A DNA stretch of 64,000 bases from Bradyrhizobium sp. WSM471 (GCF_000244915.1 NZ_CM001442.1:5394001-5458000); one strand, 5' to 3'; shown: positions 16,655 to 28,709, counted from the first letter of the stretch. Made by a program: numbers and translations. The notes: generated by a model from the letters alone, not told the origin.

Positions 16655-17839
16655 ATGACGATGTCACACTCAGCGACGATCGGCGCAGAGGCGCACGCGG
16701 CGCCGAGGAGCAAGGCGCGCAATTTGTCGCTGGATCGCGCCCGCACCTTCCTCACGCTGGTGGTGCTGCTGCACCACGCCGTCATTCCCTACACCTATTT
16801 CGGGCACACCGATCCGGCGTCCTGGGCCGGTTTCGACATCGTCGTGTTAGCCACCGACAGCTTCTTCATGGCGATGTTCTTCTTCCTGTCAGGACTGTTC
16901 ACCTGGCCTGGCATCGCCCGCAAGGCGCCGTCCGTTTTTCTCAGCAATCGCCTGTTGCGGCTCGGGCTGCCGTTCGCGATCGCGGCGTTCACCGTCATCC
17001 CGCTCGCCTATTACGCAATCGCGCTGCGGCACGATCCCGGGCTGAGCTTTACGGCATTCTGGTGGAAGACGATCACGGTTGGTCCGTGGCCGAGCGGCCC
17101 GATCTGGTTCGTGTGGGTGCTGCTGGCGTTCGACCTGACCGCGAGCCTGCTCTACCGGGTCTCCGCGCATCTGGTCGATCCGGTCAATCGCGTCTCGCTG
17201 CGCGGATTCGAACAGCCGGTCGTATTCTGGCTGCTGCTCGTCGTCATCACCACAATCGCCTACGTGCCGGCGCTGCTCTATTTCGGCGGCAGCACTTGGT
17301 TCGAGTTCGGGCCGTTCTCGGTGCAGGCGAGCCGCATCCCGCTCTACTTCGCCTATTTCTTCATCGGCGTCAGCGTTGGAGCGGCGAACTTCGATCGCGG
17401 CATCCTCAGCGCCGACGGGCAACTGCCGAAACAGCGCTGGCTATGGGTGCTCGCCACGCTGATTCCTTACTGCCTGATGTGGGTCATGATCTACATCAAG
17501 CGCGAGATCCTCGGTAATCCCGACCCACAGCCGCACTGGTATCAGGCGATCTACGGCACGTTCTTCGTGCTGTTCTCCGGCTCGATCCTGCTCGCGATTC
17601 TCGCCTTCTTCCTGGACCAGAAGTCGCCGCGCCCGAACCTGCTCGACCGCATGCAAGCGGATGCCTACGGCATCTTCCTGGTGCACTACCCGATCGCGTT
17701 GTGGATCCAGTACGGGCTGTTCGATTACAGCTGGCCTGCGATCGTGAAAGCCACGATCGGCTTCGTGCTCACGGTGATCTCGAGCTGGGGGCTGACGGCG
17801 GCCTTACGGAAGATTCCGGGGGCGTCGCACGTGTTGTGA
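16655..17839 (+). CDS. Acyltransferase family 3 membrane protein
   Basis: A 394-aa protein with about ten membrane helices and the acyltransferase-3 motifs: the N-terminal SLDRARTFLTLVVLLHHAVI with the conserved histidine pair, FFFLSGLFTWPG with RLLRLGLPF, and FLVHYPIALWIQY near the end. Such proteins transfer acyl groups to extracytoplasmic carbohydrates (OpgC-like or exopolysaccharide modification). Two ATGs lie six bases apart at the start. The substrate is unknown. A GTAG-type repeat follows before the convergent purL. Confidence 0.88.
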   Translation: MTMSHSATIGAEAHAAPRSKARNLSLDRARTFLTLVVLLHHAVIPYTYFGHTDPASWAGFDIVVLATDSFFMAMFFFLSGLFTWPGIARKAPSVFLSNRLLRLGLPFAIAAFTVIPLAYYAIALRHDPGLSFTAFWWKTITVGPWPSGPIWFVWVLLAFDLTASLLYRVSAHLVDPVNRVSLRGFEQPVVFWLLLVVITTIAYVPALLYFGGSTWFEFGPFSVQASRIPLYFAYFFIGVSVGAANFDRGILSADGQLPKQRWLWVLATLIPYCLMWVMIYIKREILGNPDPQPHWYQAIYGTFFVLFSGSILLAILAFFLDQKSPRPNLLDRMQADAYGIFLVHYPIALWIQYGLFDYSWPAIVKATIGFVLTVISSWGLTAALRKIPGASHVL

Positions 17840-17851
17840 GGCAAGACGCTC

Positions 17852-17928
17852 GTAGCCCGGATGAGCGAAGCGACATCCGGGAAACCTCTCGACAAAGACC
17901 CGGATGTCGCTTCGCTCATCCGGGCTAC
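17852..17928. repeat. Intergenic inverted repeat, GTAGCCCGG...CCGGGCTAC family
   Basis: The left end GTAGCCCGGATGAGCGAAGC is repeated as its complement at the right end (CTTCGCTCATCCGGGCTAC). It is the second clear copy of the element at 7888-7964 and again sits between convergent genes (acyltransferase and purL). Confidence 0.92.
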
Positions 17929-17940
17929 AAGTTCAGCGCC

Positions 17941-20151
<2,211 letters not shown>

Positions 20152-20334
20152 GGAATTTGGGCTTTCGGCAGCAGTTGGCCGTTCTTAGGAACATCGGGCG
20201 GCTTGGAAAAGCCCTTTATGGCGCATTTTCCCGCTGTCCCACGTTTTGCGGCCGGGGGCTGCGGGAACAGGAATTGCACAGCGCGGACAGATCGGATTTA
20301 AGGGCAAAAGACCCGCAATTGAAGGCCCATTTCC

Positions 20335-20814
20335 TTGCATGAATTGACCAAAGCGCCCCCGCCTCGCCGCCCCGACCTCCACGTCGCCACCGACGGGGAA
20401 TTCCAGGGCTGGCGAACCTGGATTCGCGACAGTTTTGAGAGCCATATCGGCCCGTTCTGGCACAAGATCGAGAACGACGGCAGCGTTCGCTCGGCGTTCC
20501 GGGTCGAGAAAAAGCACCTCAACGGCTCCGGAAACGTCCATGGCGGCTGCTTCATGGCGTTTGCCGACTATTGCCTGTTCGCGATCGCCACCCACGAGCT
20601 GGATGGCCCAGCCGTGACCACCAATTTCGCCTGCGACTTCCTCGACGCGGCGCGCGAAGGCGAGCTGATCGAATGCGTCGGCGAAGTCTCCCGCGCCGGC
20701 GGCTCGCTGATCTTCCTGCGCGGCAAGCTGACATCAGGCGGGCGGCCCCTGTTCACCTTCTCCGGCACGATCAAGCGGGTGAAGCGGAAGCCGGCACTGC
20801 AGCCAAACGCATAG
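20335..20814 (+). CDS. PaaI-type hotdog thioesterase
   Basis: A 159-aa hotdog-fold protein with the PaaI-type helix HGGCFMAFADYCLFAIA and the strands TTNFACDFLDAAREGELIECVGEV, expected to hydrolyse acyl-CoA thioesters. No ATG fits: the frame opens at a stop at 20320 and the first usable start is TTG at 20335, with GAAGG ten bases upstream; a second TTG at 20344 is possible. It is divergent from purL. Confidence 0.85.
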   Translation: MHELTKAPPPRRPDLHVATDGEFQGWRTWIRDSFESHIGPFWHKIENDGSVRSAFRVEKKHLNGSGNVHGGCFMAFADYCLFAIATHELDGPAVTTNFACDFLDAAREGELIECVGEVSRAGGSLIFLRGKLTSGGRPLFTFSGTIKRVKRKPALQPNA

Positions 20815-20853
20815 CTCGCCGCCTTCCCTTTTGGCGCCCTCTCGCCCAGACTT

Positions 20854-21846
20854 ATGTCGAGCGCTGTCGCGCCGGGGAGCAACATCAAGGTGCCGCAGAG
20901 CACACCGCCGACGGCTCGCGCCACGGCCTCGCAATTGCCGTCCATGTCCGCATCCGGCGCGCGCAACTGGCGCGACTATGCGCTGCTGGTCGCGCTCGCC
21001 TGCTGCTGGAGCTCCACCTATCCGCTGGCCAAGCTCGCGCTGGATACGATCCCGCCCGTGACCTTCATCTCGGCGCGCTCGCTGATCGCGGCCGCCTTCC
21101 TGTTCGCGATCCTGTGGATGCGCGGCGTCAGGATCCCGACCGATGCGAAGGCCTGGAAGCTGTTCGCGACCCAGCAATTGATCAACTCGACCTTTCCGTT
21201 CCTGATCATCACCTGGTCGCAGCAATATGTGCCGGCGTCGAACACGGTGGTGTTGGCTTCGACCACGCCGATCTTCGCCTTCCTGATCACCTCGCTGATC
21301 ACGCGTCATGAGCCGGCCACGCTGCTGAAGCTCGCGGGCGCGATCCTCGGCCTTGCCGGCACCATCGTCATCGTTGGCCTCGACGCATTGCGCGGCTTCG
21401 GTAGCGAGATCGTGGCCGAGATCGCGATCCTGCTCGCCACCATCTCGTTCGCCTGCGCCACCATCTTCGGCCTGCGACTGTCCGAGTACGATCCGATGGT
21501 GGTGGCGGCCGGTTCGCTGCTGTTCGGCGGCCTCGTGCTGCTGCCGCCTTCGCTGATCATCGACCAGCCCTGGACGCTGCACCCGACGCCGACCGCGATC
21601 ACAGCCACCATCGTCATGGGCATCGTCTCCAGCGCCTTGGGGCTGATGCTGTTCTACATGTGCCTGGGACGGCTCGGCACGCTGACGACGAACGCACAAG
21701 GCTATTTGCGCATCCCGATCGGCGTCGGCCTCTCTGTGCTGCTGCTCGGCGAGAGCGTGCCGTCGAACCTGGCGCTGGGACTGGTGCTGGTCATGGCGGG
21801 CGTCGCAGCGATGACGGTGCCGACGGAACGGCTGAAACGACGCTAG
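20854..21846 (+). CDS. EamA/DMT family transporter
   Basis: A 330-aa inner-membrane protein with ten predicted helices and two EamA repeats (first from about residue 40, WRDYALLVALACCWSSTYPL; second from about 180, EIAILLATISFACATIFG). Such proteins export amino acids or metabolites. The start could be 20854 or an ATG at 20944; the extra 30 residues are hydrophilic. It converges on the TctC-like gene with no space between. Confidence 0.88.
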   Translation: MSSAVAPGSNIKVPQSTPPTARATASQLPSMSASGARNWRDYALLVALACCWSSTYPLAKLALDTIPPVTFISARSLIAAAFLFAILWMRGVRIPTDAKAWKLFATQQLINSTFPFLIITWSQQYVPASNTVVLASTTPIFAFLITSLITRHEPATLLKLAGAILGLAGTIVIVGLDALRGFGSEIVAEIAILLATISFACATIFGLRLSEYDPMVVAAGSLLFGGLVLLPPSLIIDQPWTLHPTPTAITATIVMGIVSSALGLMLFYMCLGRLGTLTTNAQGYLRIPIGVGLSVLLLGESVPSNLALGLVLVMAGVAAMTVPTERLKRR

Positions 21847-22836
21847 CTATGGCTTGGAGTCTTCCGCCAGCATCTTGCGGTACTTCTCGACGTCGCGCGT
21901 CACGACCTTTTGCAGCACCTCGGGCGTGTGCTCGTCGGCATCGGGGGCCACGGTCGAGAGGTCGGCGAACCGCTTCTTCACCGCGTCGGTTTCGACCGCC
22001 GTGCGTGCTGCGGCATTCAGCTTGGCGATGACCGCCGGCGGGGTGCCCTTGGGCGCGAACAGGCCGTTCCAGCCCTGCGCTTCGAATTCGGGCAGGCCGG
22101 CTTCGGCCGACGTCGGCAGATCCGGCACTGTCGCGAGCCGCACGGTCGAGCCGACCACGAGCCCGCGCGCCAGCTTCTCGTTGATCGACTGCGAGACGGA
22201 GGCTGCCGCATCGCAGACGCCGTCGATCTGGCCGCCGATCGCATCGGTGAGCGCGGGCGCGGCGCCGCGATAGCCGACCAGCGTCGCGTCGATCCCCGCG
22301 GCTGTGATGAAGCTCTTGCAGATCAGGTAGTTCGAAGAGCCGACGCCGGCATGGCCGAGATTGATCTTGCCCGGATTGGCCTTGGCGTGGGCGATGAACT
22401 CTTTCAGGTCTTTCGCCGGAAAATCCTTGCGCACGGCGATGATGCCGAACGTTTTCGCCACCATGGCGATCGGCACGAAGGAATCCGGCGTGAACGGCAG
22501 CTTTGGATAGATCGTATAGGTCGCGGCGTTGGTGCCGGCGTTGCCGATCGCAATGGTGTAGCCGTCGGGCTCGGCGCGAGAGGCGCGCGCCAGTGCGGTC
22601 GAGCCGCCGGCGCCGGCGACGTTCTCGATCACGATGGTCTGGCCGAGCGCGATGCCCATCTGCTCGGCAACGGTGCGCGCGATCACGTCGGACGTGCCGC
22701 CGGCCGCGAACGGCACGATCATGGTGACGGGACGCTTTGGGAAATCCTGTGCGAACGCCGCCGTCGCGAACGCGGCCGTCGAGAGCGCAACGACGGCGAC
22801 AGCGGCCGACAGCCGCTTCAGCACGAACGCAATCAC
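21847..22836 (-). CDS. TctC/Bug family extracytoplasmic solute-binding protein
   Basis: A 329-aa periplasmic binding protein of the tripartite-tricarboxylate (Bug) family. A signal peptide ([21 protein letters not shown]) is followed by [20 protein letters not shown], the typical mature start, and by [20 protein letters not shown] and [12 protein letters not shown]. The start is a GTG at 22836 sharing GTGA with the purQ stop, so translation is probably coupled to purQ. No TctA or TctB membrane genes are nearby, so it is an orphan binding protein of unknown ligand. Confidence 0.9.
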   Translation of the reverse strand: MIAFVLKRLSAAVAVVALSTAAFATAAFAQDFPKRPVTMIVPFAAGGTSDVIARTVAEQMGIALGQTIVIENVAGAGGSTALARASRAEPDGYTIAIGNAGTNAATYTIYPKLPFTPDSFVPIAMVAKTFGIIAVRKDFPAKDLKEFIAHAKANPGKINLGHAGVGSSNYLICKSFITAAGIDATLVGYRGAAPALTDAIGGQIDGVCDAAASVSQSINEKLARGLVVGSTVRLATVPDLPTSAEAGLPEFEAQGWNGLFAPKGTPPAVIAKLNAAARTAVETDAVKKRFADLSTVAPDADEHTPEVLQKVVTRDVEKYRKMLAEDSKP

Positions 22837-23534
22837 GCGGCTTTTTCCAGATGCGCGGTGAGGCCGGCGAACAGGCCGCGGCCGTCGGTGCAGCCCATGA
22901 TGTCTTCGACGTGGTTTTCCGGATGCGGCATCATGCCGAGCACGTTGCCCTTGTCGTTGACGATGCCGGCGATGGATTGCGCGGCGCCATTGATGTTGCT
23001 GATATCGTCGATCGCGCCGTCGGCCGAGCAATAGCGGTAAAGCACGCGACCCTCGCCCTCGAGCCGCTTGATGGTCTCCGTGTCCGCCGCATAATTGCCC
23101 TCGCCATGCGCGATGGGCACGCGGATCACCTGCCCCGCATTGTAGCCGCGCGTGAACGGCGTGTCGGACCGCTCGACGCGGAGATGCACGTCGTGGCAGA
23201 TGAATTTCAGCCGCGCATTGCGCATCAGGACGCCGGGCAAGAGGCCGGATTCGCAGAGGATCTGAAATCCGTTGCAGACGCCGAGCACGAGGCCGCCCTT
23301 GGCCGCATAGTCGCGCACCGCGTCCATCACCGGCGCCCGCGCCGCAATCGCGCCGCAGCGCAGGTAATCGCCATAGGAGAACCCGCCGGGGACGACCACG
23401 AGATCGGTCCCCGCAGGCAGCGAGGTCTCGGCGTGCCAGACCATCGCGGGCTCGCTGCCCGAGATCAGCCTCAAGGCACGCGCCATGTCGCGCTCGCGGT
23501 TGATTCCGGGAAAGACGAGGATGGCGGCTTTCAT
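22833..23534 (-). CDS. purQ: Phosphoribosylformylglycinamidine synthase subunit PurQ
   Basis: A 233-aa class I glutamine amidotransferase that supplies ammonia to PurL. The nucleophile cysteine is in [13 protein letters not shown] and the His-Glu pair in [11 protein letters not shown]. The start at 23534 ([16 protein letters not shown]) is the family start; an upstream in-frame ATG adds only unlike residues. Its TGA overlaps the GTG of the following TctC-like gene by four bases. Confidence 0.97.
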   Translation of the reverse strand: MKAAILVFPGINRERDMARALRLISGSEPAMVWHAETSLPAGTDLVVVPGGFSYGDYLRCGAIAARAPVMDAVRDYAAKGGLVLGVCNGFQILCESGLLPGVLMRNARLKFICHDVHLRVERSDTPFTRGYNAGQVIRVPIAHGEGNYAADTETIKRLEGEGRVLYRYCSADGAIDDISNINGAAQSIAGIVNDKGNVLGMMPHPENHVEDIMGCTDGRGLFAGLTAHLEKAA

Positions 23535-23699
23535 GGCAGAGGTTCCGAACGAGGATTGGAATGGGGCTGGCACGGCTGCCAAATCGGCAGCAGACATATC
23601 CATTTGACGGGGATTTTACCAGTGCTAGCCTTGCTCGCGAGCGTTGTGCACAGGCCATAGCCCGCCATTCGGCCGATCGATTCGCCCGGGATTGAAGCC

Positions 23700-24716
23700 A
23701 TGAATGTCCCCTCGCTGCCCGCATCCCTCTCCGAGCCAGTGTCCACCGAGGGCGTCATCGCCGCCGGCGCCTATGTCGACGGCCGGCGCGTCGCCAATAT
23801 CGCCATCAGCGAGGCCTCGAGCTGGCGGGCGAAGCCCGGCCACGTGGTCTGGATAGGGCTGCACGAGCCTGACATGGCGCTGCTCACCGCGGTGCAGAAG
23901 CAGTTCGATCTGCACGAACTCGCCATCGAGGACGCCAACCACGCCCATCAGCGACCGAAGATCGAGCAATATGGCGAGGCCCTGTTCATCGTGGCGCGGA
24001 CCGCGCAACTGATCGAGGGCCGGATCGCCTTCGGCGAGACGCACATCTTCGTCGGCGAAGGCTATCTGGTCTCGGTGCGCCACGGCGCGTCGACGTCCTA
24101 CACGCCGGTGCGCGAACGCTGCGAAAGCTGCCCGCGAGCGCTCGCGCGCGGCGAGGACTACATCCTCTACGCCATTCTCGATTTCATCGTCGACAACTAC
24201 TCGCCCGTGCTCGAGAGCATTCACGAAGAGGTCGAGAGCATCGAGGATGACGTGCTCTCCAAGGCGATCAGCAAGGCGCAGATCGAGCGGCTCTACATGC
24301 TGCGCCGCGACCTCTTGCGGCTCCGGACTGCGATCGGCCCTCTGGTCGAGGTCTGCCGCCGGCTCGAGCATGACGAGCTGGCGATGGTGCGCGCAACGAT
24401 GCAACCGCTGTTCCGCGACGTCACCGACCACGTCAGGAACATCCAGGAGCGGATCGATTCGATGCGCGAGGTGCTGGCCTTCGCCTTCGAAGCAAGCCTG
24501 CTGGTCGGCCAGGCCCAGGAGACGGCGGTCTCCAAGAAGCTTGCCTCCTGGCTCGCGATCATCGCGATCCCCACCGCGCTTGCCGGAATCTACGGCATGA
24601 ACTTCAAGCACATGCCGGAGCTGGACTGGGAGTACGGCTATTACACGCTGCTCGGCGTGATGCTGACGGCGTGCGGCGCGCTTTACTGGCGTTTTCGTCG
24701 GGTCGGATGGCTGTGA
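23700..24716 (+). CDS. CorA family magnesium/divalent-cation transporter
   Basis: A 338-aa protein with a large soluble N-terminal domain, long helices (about 150-260) and two C-terminal membrane helices. The ion-selectivity motif GMN is in AGIYGMNFKHMPELDW. The length and architecture fit CorA pentamers. Specificity among Mg2+, Co2+ and Ni2+ cannot be told. It sits on the opposite strand, between purQ and purS, interrupting that cluster. Confidence 0.93.
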   Translation: MNVPSLPASLSEPVSTEGVIAAGAYVDGRRVANIAISEASSWRAKPGHVVWIGLHEPDMALLTAVQKQFDLHELAIEDANHAHQRPKIEQYGEALFIVARTAQLIEGRIAFGETHIFVGEGYLVSVRHGASTSYTPVRERCESCPRALARGEDYILYAILDFIVDNYSPVLESIHEEVESIEDDVLSKAISKAQIERLYMLRRDLLRLRTAIGPLVEVCRRLEHDELAMVRATMQPLFRDVTDHVRNIQERIDSMREVLAFAFEASLLVGQAQETAVSKKLASWLAIIAIPTALAGIYGMNFKHMPELDWEYGYYTLLGVMLTACGALYWRFRRVGWL

Positions 24717-24726
24717 GCCATCCCGT

Positions 24727-24969
24727 TCACCCGATCAGCTCGACCCGATAATTCTCGATCACGGTGTTCGCCAGCAGCTTGTCGGCGGCGTCCTTCAACG
24801 CCGCCTCCGCCTTCGCCTTGTCCGCGCCCGCGAGCTCGATGTCGAACACCTTGCCCTGCCGGACGCTGGCGACGCCGTCGACGCCGAGCGACTTCAATGC
24901 ACCCTCGATCGCCTTACCTTGCGGATCGAGGATGCCCGTTTTCAACGTCACGGTAACACGTGCCTTCAC
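24727..24969 (-). CDS. purS: Phosphoribosylformylglycinamidine synthase subunit PurS
   Basis: An 80-aa PurS, the small bridging subunit of the PurLQS complex (KARVTVTLKTGILDPQGKAI, SVRQGKVFDIELAGADKAKA). The start is GTG at 24969 with GAGGGA upstream. It follows purC by 12 bases, forming a purC-purS operon. The corA gene on the other strand now lies between purS and purQ. Confidence 0.96.
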   Translation of the reverse strand: MKARVTVTLKTGILDPQGKAIEGALKSLGVDGVASVRQGKVFDIELAGADKAKAEAALKDAADKLLANTVIENYRVELIG

Positions 24970-24981
24970 GTCAGATCCCTC

Positions 24982-25749
24982 TTAGCTCTTCACCAGCACC
25001 GGGCCTGAGCCCGCCGGACGCTCGTTCTCCATGAGAATGCCGAGACGCTTGGCGACTTCGGTATAGGCCTCGAGCAGCCCACCGAGATCTCGGCGGAAAC
25101 GGTCCTTGTCGAGCTTCTCGTTCGACTTGATGTCCCACAGGCGGCAGCTATCCGGCGAGATCTCGTCTGCGACGATGATCCGCATCATGTCGTTTTCGAA
25201 CAGCCGGCCGCACTCCATCTTGAAGTCGACGAGGCGGATGCCGATGCCGAGGAAGAGACCGGTGAGGAAGTCGTTGACACGGATGGCAAGCGCCATGATG
25301 TCGTCGATCTCCTGCGGCGTCGCCCAGCCGAAAGCGGTGATGTGCTCTTCCGACACCATGGGGTCGTTGAGCTGGTCGTTCTTGTAGTAGAACTCGATGA
25401 TCGAACGGGGCAGCTGCGTGCCCTCCTCGATGCCGAGGCGCTGCGACAGCGAGCCGGCGGCAACGTTCCGCACCACCACTTCCAGCGGCACGATCTCGAC
25501 CTCGCGAATCAACTGCTCGCGCATGTTGAGGCGACGGATGAAATGGGTCGGCACCCCGATGTCGTTGAGGTGCTGAAACAGGTACTCCGAGATCCGGTTG
25601 TTGAGGACACCCTTGCCCTCGATCACCTGATGCTTTTTCGCATTGAACGCGGTGGCGTCATCCTTGAAGTGCTGGATCAGGGTACCGGGCTCCGGACCTT
25701 CGTAAAGAACCTTTGCCTTGCCTTCATAAATGCGACGCCGACGGCTCAT
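24982..25749 (-). CDS. purC: Phosphoribosylaminoimidazole-succinocarboxamide synthase
   Basis: A 255-aa SAICAR synthetase of the purine pathway ([73 protein letters not shown]). The start is put at 25749 ([10 protein letters not shown]), the usual family start, rather than ten residues upstream at 25779. It heads the minus-strand purine genes. Confidence 0.97.
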   Translation of the reverse strand: MSRRRRIYEGKAKVLYEGPEPGTLIQHFKDDATAFNAKKHQVIEGKGVLNNRISEYLFQHLNDIGVPTHFIRRLNMREQLIREVEIVPLEVVVRNVAAGSLSQRLGIEEGTQLPRSIIEFYYKNDQLNDPMVSEEHITAFGWATPQEIDDIMALAIRVNDFLTGLFLGIGIRLVDFKMECGRLFENDMMRIIVADEISPDSCRLWDIKSNEKLDKDRFRRDLGGLLEAYTEVAKRLGILMENERPAGSGPVLVKS

Positions 25750-26058
25750 GGGGATGTACCGTGTTTTGTTGAAATCCATGTATCTGGTGTGCTCCGGTTG
25801 ACGAGACTACGACCCACAGCGGAGCTGCCGTGAACGGCCCGGAACCCCAAGAAACAGAACGGGAACCCAGCCTTAGGCAACCTATCCGATTGGCTGTCCC
25901 AGCACAATCGATCCGGCCGTCCGGCATCAAACTTATACCGTCTTGCCTGCGGCTTAACGGCTCGTTGTTTTGCCGATTCGTGCCCCCTATCTAGGCATGC
26001 ACCGGGGCTCTCGCAACGAGGGCCAGCCGGGTCCAGTCAGCAGGGAATTGGAAAAGGC

Positions 26059-26382
26059 ATGAGCACGTTGGACAAGCGCGAGGAAGGCTTCGAGAAGAAG
26101 TTCGCCCTCGACGAGGAGCAGAAATTCAAGGCGGAAGCCCGCCGCAACCGGCTGCTCGGTCTGTGGGTGGCCGAAAAGCTCGGCATCGCCGGCGATGCCG
26201 CCACGGCCTATGCCAAGGAGGTGGTCGCGGCCGATTTCGAGGAAGCCGGTGATGCCGACGTCCTGCGCAAGGTCATGGCCGATTTCGCCGCCAAGAACGT
26301 GGCCGTCACCGAACAGGCGATTCGGGCCAAGATGAACGAGCTGATCGCGGTGGCGGCGGCCGAGGTGAAGGCCGGGAAATAG
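26059..26382 (+). CDS. F1F0-ATPase zeta subunit / DUF1476 family protein
   Basis: A 107-aa protein of the DUF1476 family, which in alphaproteobacteria includes the zeta subunit, a natural inhibitor of the F1-ATPase. It shows the N-terminal LDKREEGFEKKFALDEE segment, considered the inhibitory region, and the helical bundle ARRNRLLGLWVAEKLGI. The length is typical. Direct inhibition here is inferred from the family. It is monocistronic and converges on cynS with a hairpin between. Confidence 0.92.
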   Translation: MSTLDKREEGFEKKFALDEEQKFKAEARRNRLLGLWVAEKLGIAGDAATAYAKEVVAADFEEAGDADVLRKVMADFAAKNVAVTEQAIRAKMNELIAVAAAEVKAGK

Positions 26383-26392
26383 GACGAAGCGT

Positions 26393-26429
26393 CATTCCGG
26401 GGGCACGTCTGCGACGCGCCCCCGGAATG
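26393..26429. terminator. Bidirectional hairpin between zeta gene and cynS
   Basis: The arms CATTCCGGGGGC (26393-26404) and GCCCCCGGAATG (26418-26429) are exact complements around a 13-base loop. There is no U run. Its position a few bases from both stop codons suggests transcript termination or 3' protection of both convergent mRNAs. Confidence 0.7.
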
Positions 26430-26437
26430 CCAACCAG

Positions 26438-26920
26438 CTACCCCTCCTTGAAGCCATATTCCGGCACATTGCCGCTGGCGCCGTAATATTTGTACGGCAG
26501 GAATTTGCCGCTCATGGTGATCTTGACACGGTCGCCCTTCGGGTTGGGCAGGCGCTCCATCACCATGTCGAAGTCGATCGCCGACATGATGCCGTCGCCG
26601 TACTCCTCCTCGATCAGCGCCTTCCAGGCCGGACCGTTGACCATGACCAGCTCGTAGAAGCGGTAGATCAAGGGATCGGTCGGCGGCATCGGCATGCCGC
26701 GCATCGGCGTCTCGTTCAGCATCGTGGTCTCGGCCTTCGTCAGGCCGAAAAGCTCAGCAGCGTTGGCGGCCTGCGGCTTAGTCAATTTCATCTGGCCGAG
26801 GATCGCGCCTGTTATCAGCACCTCGGAATAGCCGCCGATCTGCTCGCAGATATATTTCCAGGTCCAGCCCTTCTCGCGCTTGATGTCGAGCAGCTTCTCG
26901 GTGAGGTCTTCGCGTTTCAT
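26438..26920 (-). CDS. cynS: Cyanate hydratase (cyanase)
   Basis: A 160-aa enzyme converting cyanate plus bicarbonate to ammonia and CO2. The catalytic triad known from the E. coli enzyme (Arg96, Glu99, Ser122) is present as Arg87 and Glu90 in IYRFYEL and Ser113 in DGIMSAIDF. The N-terminal helical domain is LTEKLLDIKREKGWTWKYIC. The C-terminus is slightly longer than in E. coli. It is the last gene of the cyanate transport operon, 16 bases after the ATPase gene, and so probably under the sigma-54 promoter at 30290-30304. Confidence 0.98.
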   Translation of the reverse strand: MKREDLTEKLLDIKREKGWTWKYICEQIGGYSEVLITGAILGQMKLTKPQAANAAELFGLTKAETTMLNETPMRGMPMPPTDPLIYRFYELVMVNGPAWKALIEEEYGDGIMSAIDFDMVMERLPNPKGDRVKITMSGKFLPYKYYGASGNVPEYGFKEG

Positions 26921-26936
26921 GTCAGGGTCTCCTTTT

Positions 26937-27860
26937 TCAAGCAGTCAGCCCGGGACTCGTCCCGGGTATCCAGGTCTGTCGTTGCTCGTCGCCACCGGAC
27001 GCGACGGTCAGTCCGGGCTTGCCGATATGCACCACCGGTACATTGCGCGGATCTTGACCGGGCGTCTCGGCCGCGAAAGTCTTGCTGCGCGTCACCAGGA
27101 AATCAACGATGTGGTTGCGCAGCGCGTAGTACAGCGGATGGCGGTGCAAATCGGTGCGGCCGCGATCCCGCGGCAACGGGTTCTCGACCACTTCCGCCAG
27201 CACCGCGCCGGGTCCATTGGTCATCAGGAAAATCTTGTCGGCGAGATAGATCGCTTCGTCGACGTCATGGGTGATCATGAACGCGGTCTGCCCGGTCTCC
27301 AGACAGATGCGCCGCACCTCGTCCTGCAGCGTGCCGCGCGTCAGCGCGTCGAGTGCCGAGAACGGCTCGTCCATCAGCATCATCTTTGGCGTGATCGACA
27401 GTGCACGCGCGATGCCGACGCGCTGCTTCATCCCGCCGGAAAGCTCGGAAGGTCGCTTGTGTTCCGAACCCGTCAGGCCGACGAGATCGATAAATTTCTG
27501 CGCATGCGCCTTCACCTTGGCGCGATCCCAGCTCCGCCATTTCGAGCTCACGGCGTAGGCAACGTTGCCGAGCACGGTGCGCCAGGGCAGCAGCGCATGG
27601 CTCTGGAAGATCACGGCGCGATCGAGGCTCGTCCCTGAAATGGCCTGCCCGTCGACGATCACCGCGCCTTCGCTCGGCGCATCGAGGCCGGCGAGGATGT
27701 TGAGCACCGTGGTCTTGCCGCAGCCGGAATGGCCGATCACGCAGCAGAACTCGCCGCGCGCCATCGACAGCCACAGATTCTCGAAGACCGCCGTTGTCGC
27801 GCCGTCCGCGCCCGGATAGCGCTTTGCGATGGCTTCGATGGAGATGAATTTTTCGGTCAA
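26937..27860 (-). CDS. Nitrate/cyanate-type ABC transporter ATP-binding protein
   Basis: A 307-aa ABC ATPase. Walker A is IGHSGCGKTT, the signature is LSGGMKQRVGIARAL, Walker B is MMLMDEPFSALDALT and the switch histidine is in MITHDVDEAIYLAD. The C-terminal 50 residues extend beyond the core domain. No ATG is available near the start; TTG at 27860 has GGAG eight bases upstream, overlapping the end of the permease gene, and fits the family start (LTEKFISIEAIAKRYPG). Linkage to cynS suggests cyanate as substrate. Confidence 0.9.
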   Translation of the reverse strand: MTEKFISIEAIAKRYPGADGATTAVFENLWLSMARGEFCCVIGHSGCGKTTVLNILAGLDAPSEGAVIVDGQAISGTSLDRAVIFQSHALLPWRTVLGNVAYAVSSKWRSWDRAKVKAHAQKFIDLVGLTGSEHKRPSELSGGMKQRVGIARALSITPKMMLMDEPFSALDALTRGTLQDEVRRICLETGQTAFMITHDVDEAIYLADKIFLMTNGPGAVLAEVVENPLPRDRGRTDLHRHPLYYALRNHIVDFLVTRSKTFAAETPGQDPRNVPVVHIGKPGLTVASGGDEQRQTWIPGTSPGLTA

Positions 27861-27865
27861 CGGCC

Positions 27866-28708
27866 CTACTCCGGAAACGTGACCATGCGCGTGAAACGCG
27901 CGAGGATCTGGTCGAGCAGCATGCCGACGACCCCGATCAAGAGGATCGCGATGATCACGTTGGTGATCGACAGATTGTTCCACTCGTTCCAGACGAAATA
28001 GCCGATGCCGGTGCCGCCGACGAGCATTTCGGCCGCGACGATCACGAGCCAGGCGATGCCGATCGAGATGCGCATGCCGGTCAAGATCGTCGGTGCTGCC
28101 GCGGGCAGGATCACGGTGAAGGCGCGCCTGATCGTTCCGACCTCGAGCGTTCGCGCGACATTGATCCATTCCTTGCGTACGCTCGCGACCCCGAACACGG
28201 TGTTGAGCAGCATCGGCCAGATCGAGCAGATGAAGATGACGAAGATCGCCGAGATCGAGGAATCCTTGATGGTGTAGAGCGCGAGCGGCATCCACGCCAG
28301 TGGCGAGATCGGCTTCAGCACTTGGATGAAGGGATCGAGCGCCTGGCTGAGCAGCGGCGACATGCCGATCAGGAAGCCGAGCGGGATGGCGACGAGCACG
28401 GCGAGCAGATAGCCGGCGCCGACGCGCGCGATCGAATAACCGAGCTGGATGCCGAGCCCCTTGTCGTTCGGCCCGTTGTCGTAGAACGGCCTCCTCAAAT
28501 GCTCCCAGAGCTTTGCGCCGACATCGAACGGCCCGGGCATGGCGGATTTGCCCTGCGTCGCGGTCAGGCCCATCAGCTTGGCGTATTCCGCGCTCATCGT
28601 GGCCACCGGTGCGGTCGAGCGCACGGCGAGATGCCAGACGCCGAGGAACGCGACGAGCAGCACGATCGATACCAGGCCGGCGCGGAGACGGAGGGAGGCG
28701 GTGGTCAT
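27866..28708 (-). CDS. Nitrate/cyanate-type ABC transporter permease
   Basis: A 280-aa inner-membrane permease of the NrtB/SsuC type with six or so helices and the EAA-like cytoplasmic loop (VARTLEVGTIRRAFTVILPA). A periplasmic loop precedes the core (residues 30-85). Its Shine-Dalgarno sequence lies in the 3' arm of an inverted-repeat hairpin that ends two bases before the ATG, so translation may be structurally controlled. Confidence 0.92.
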   Translation of the reverse strand: MTTASLRLRAGLVSIVLLVAFLGVWHLAVRSTAPVATMSAEYAKLMGLTATQGKSAMPGPFDVGAKLWEHLRRPFYDNGPNDKGLGIQLGYSIARVGAGYLLAVLVAIPLGFLIGMSPLLSQALDPFIQVLKPISPLAWMPLALYTIKDSSISAIFVIFICSIWPMLLNTVFGVASVRKEWINVARTLEVGTIRRAFTVILPAAAPTILTGMRISIGIAWLVIVAAEMLVGGTGIGYFVWNEWNNLSITNVIIAILLIGVVGMLLDQILARFTRMVTFPE

Positions 28709-28709
28709 C

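Noticed and set aside
22837..23724. Long fusion of the TctC protein with an upstream frame antisense or out of frame to purQ
   Set aside because: purQ is real in another frame; the TctC signal peptide begins at the GTG overlapping the purQ stop.
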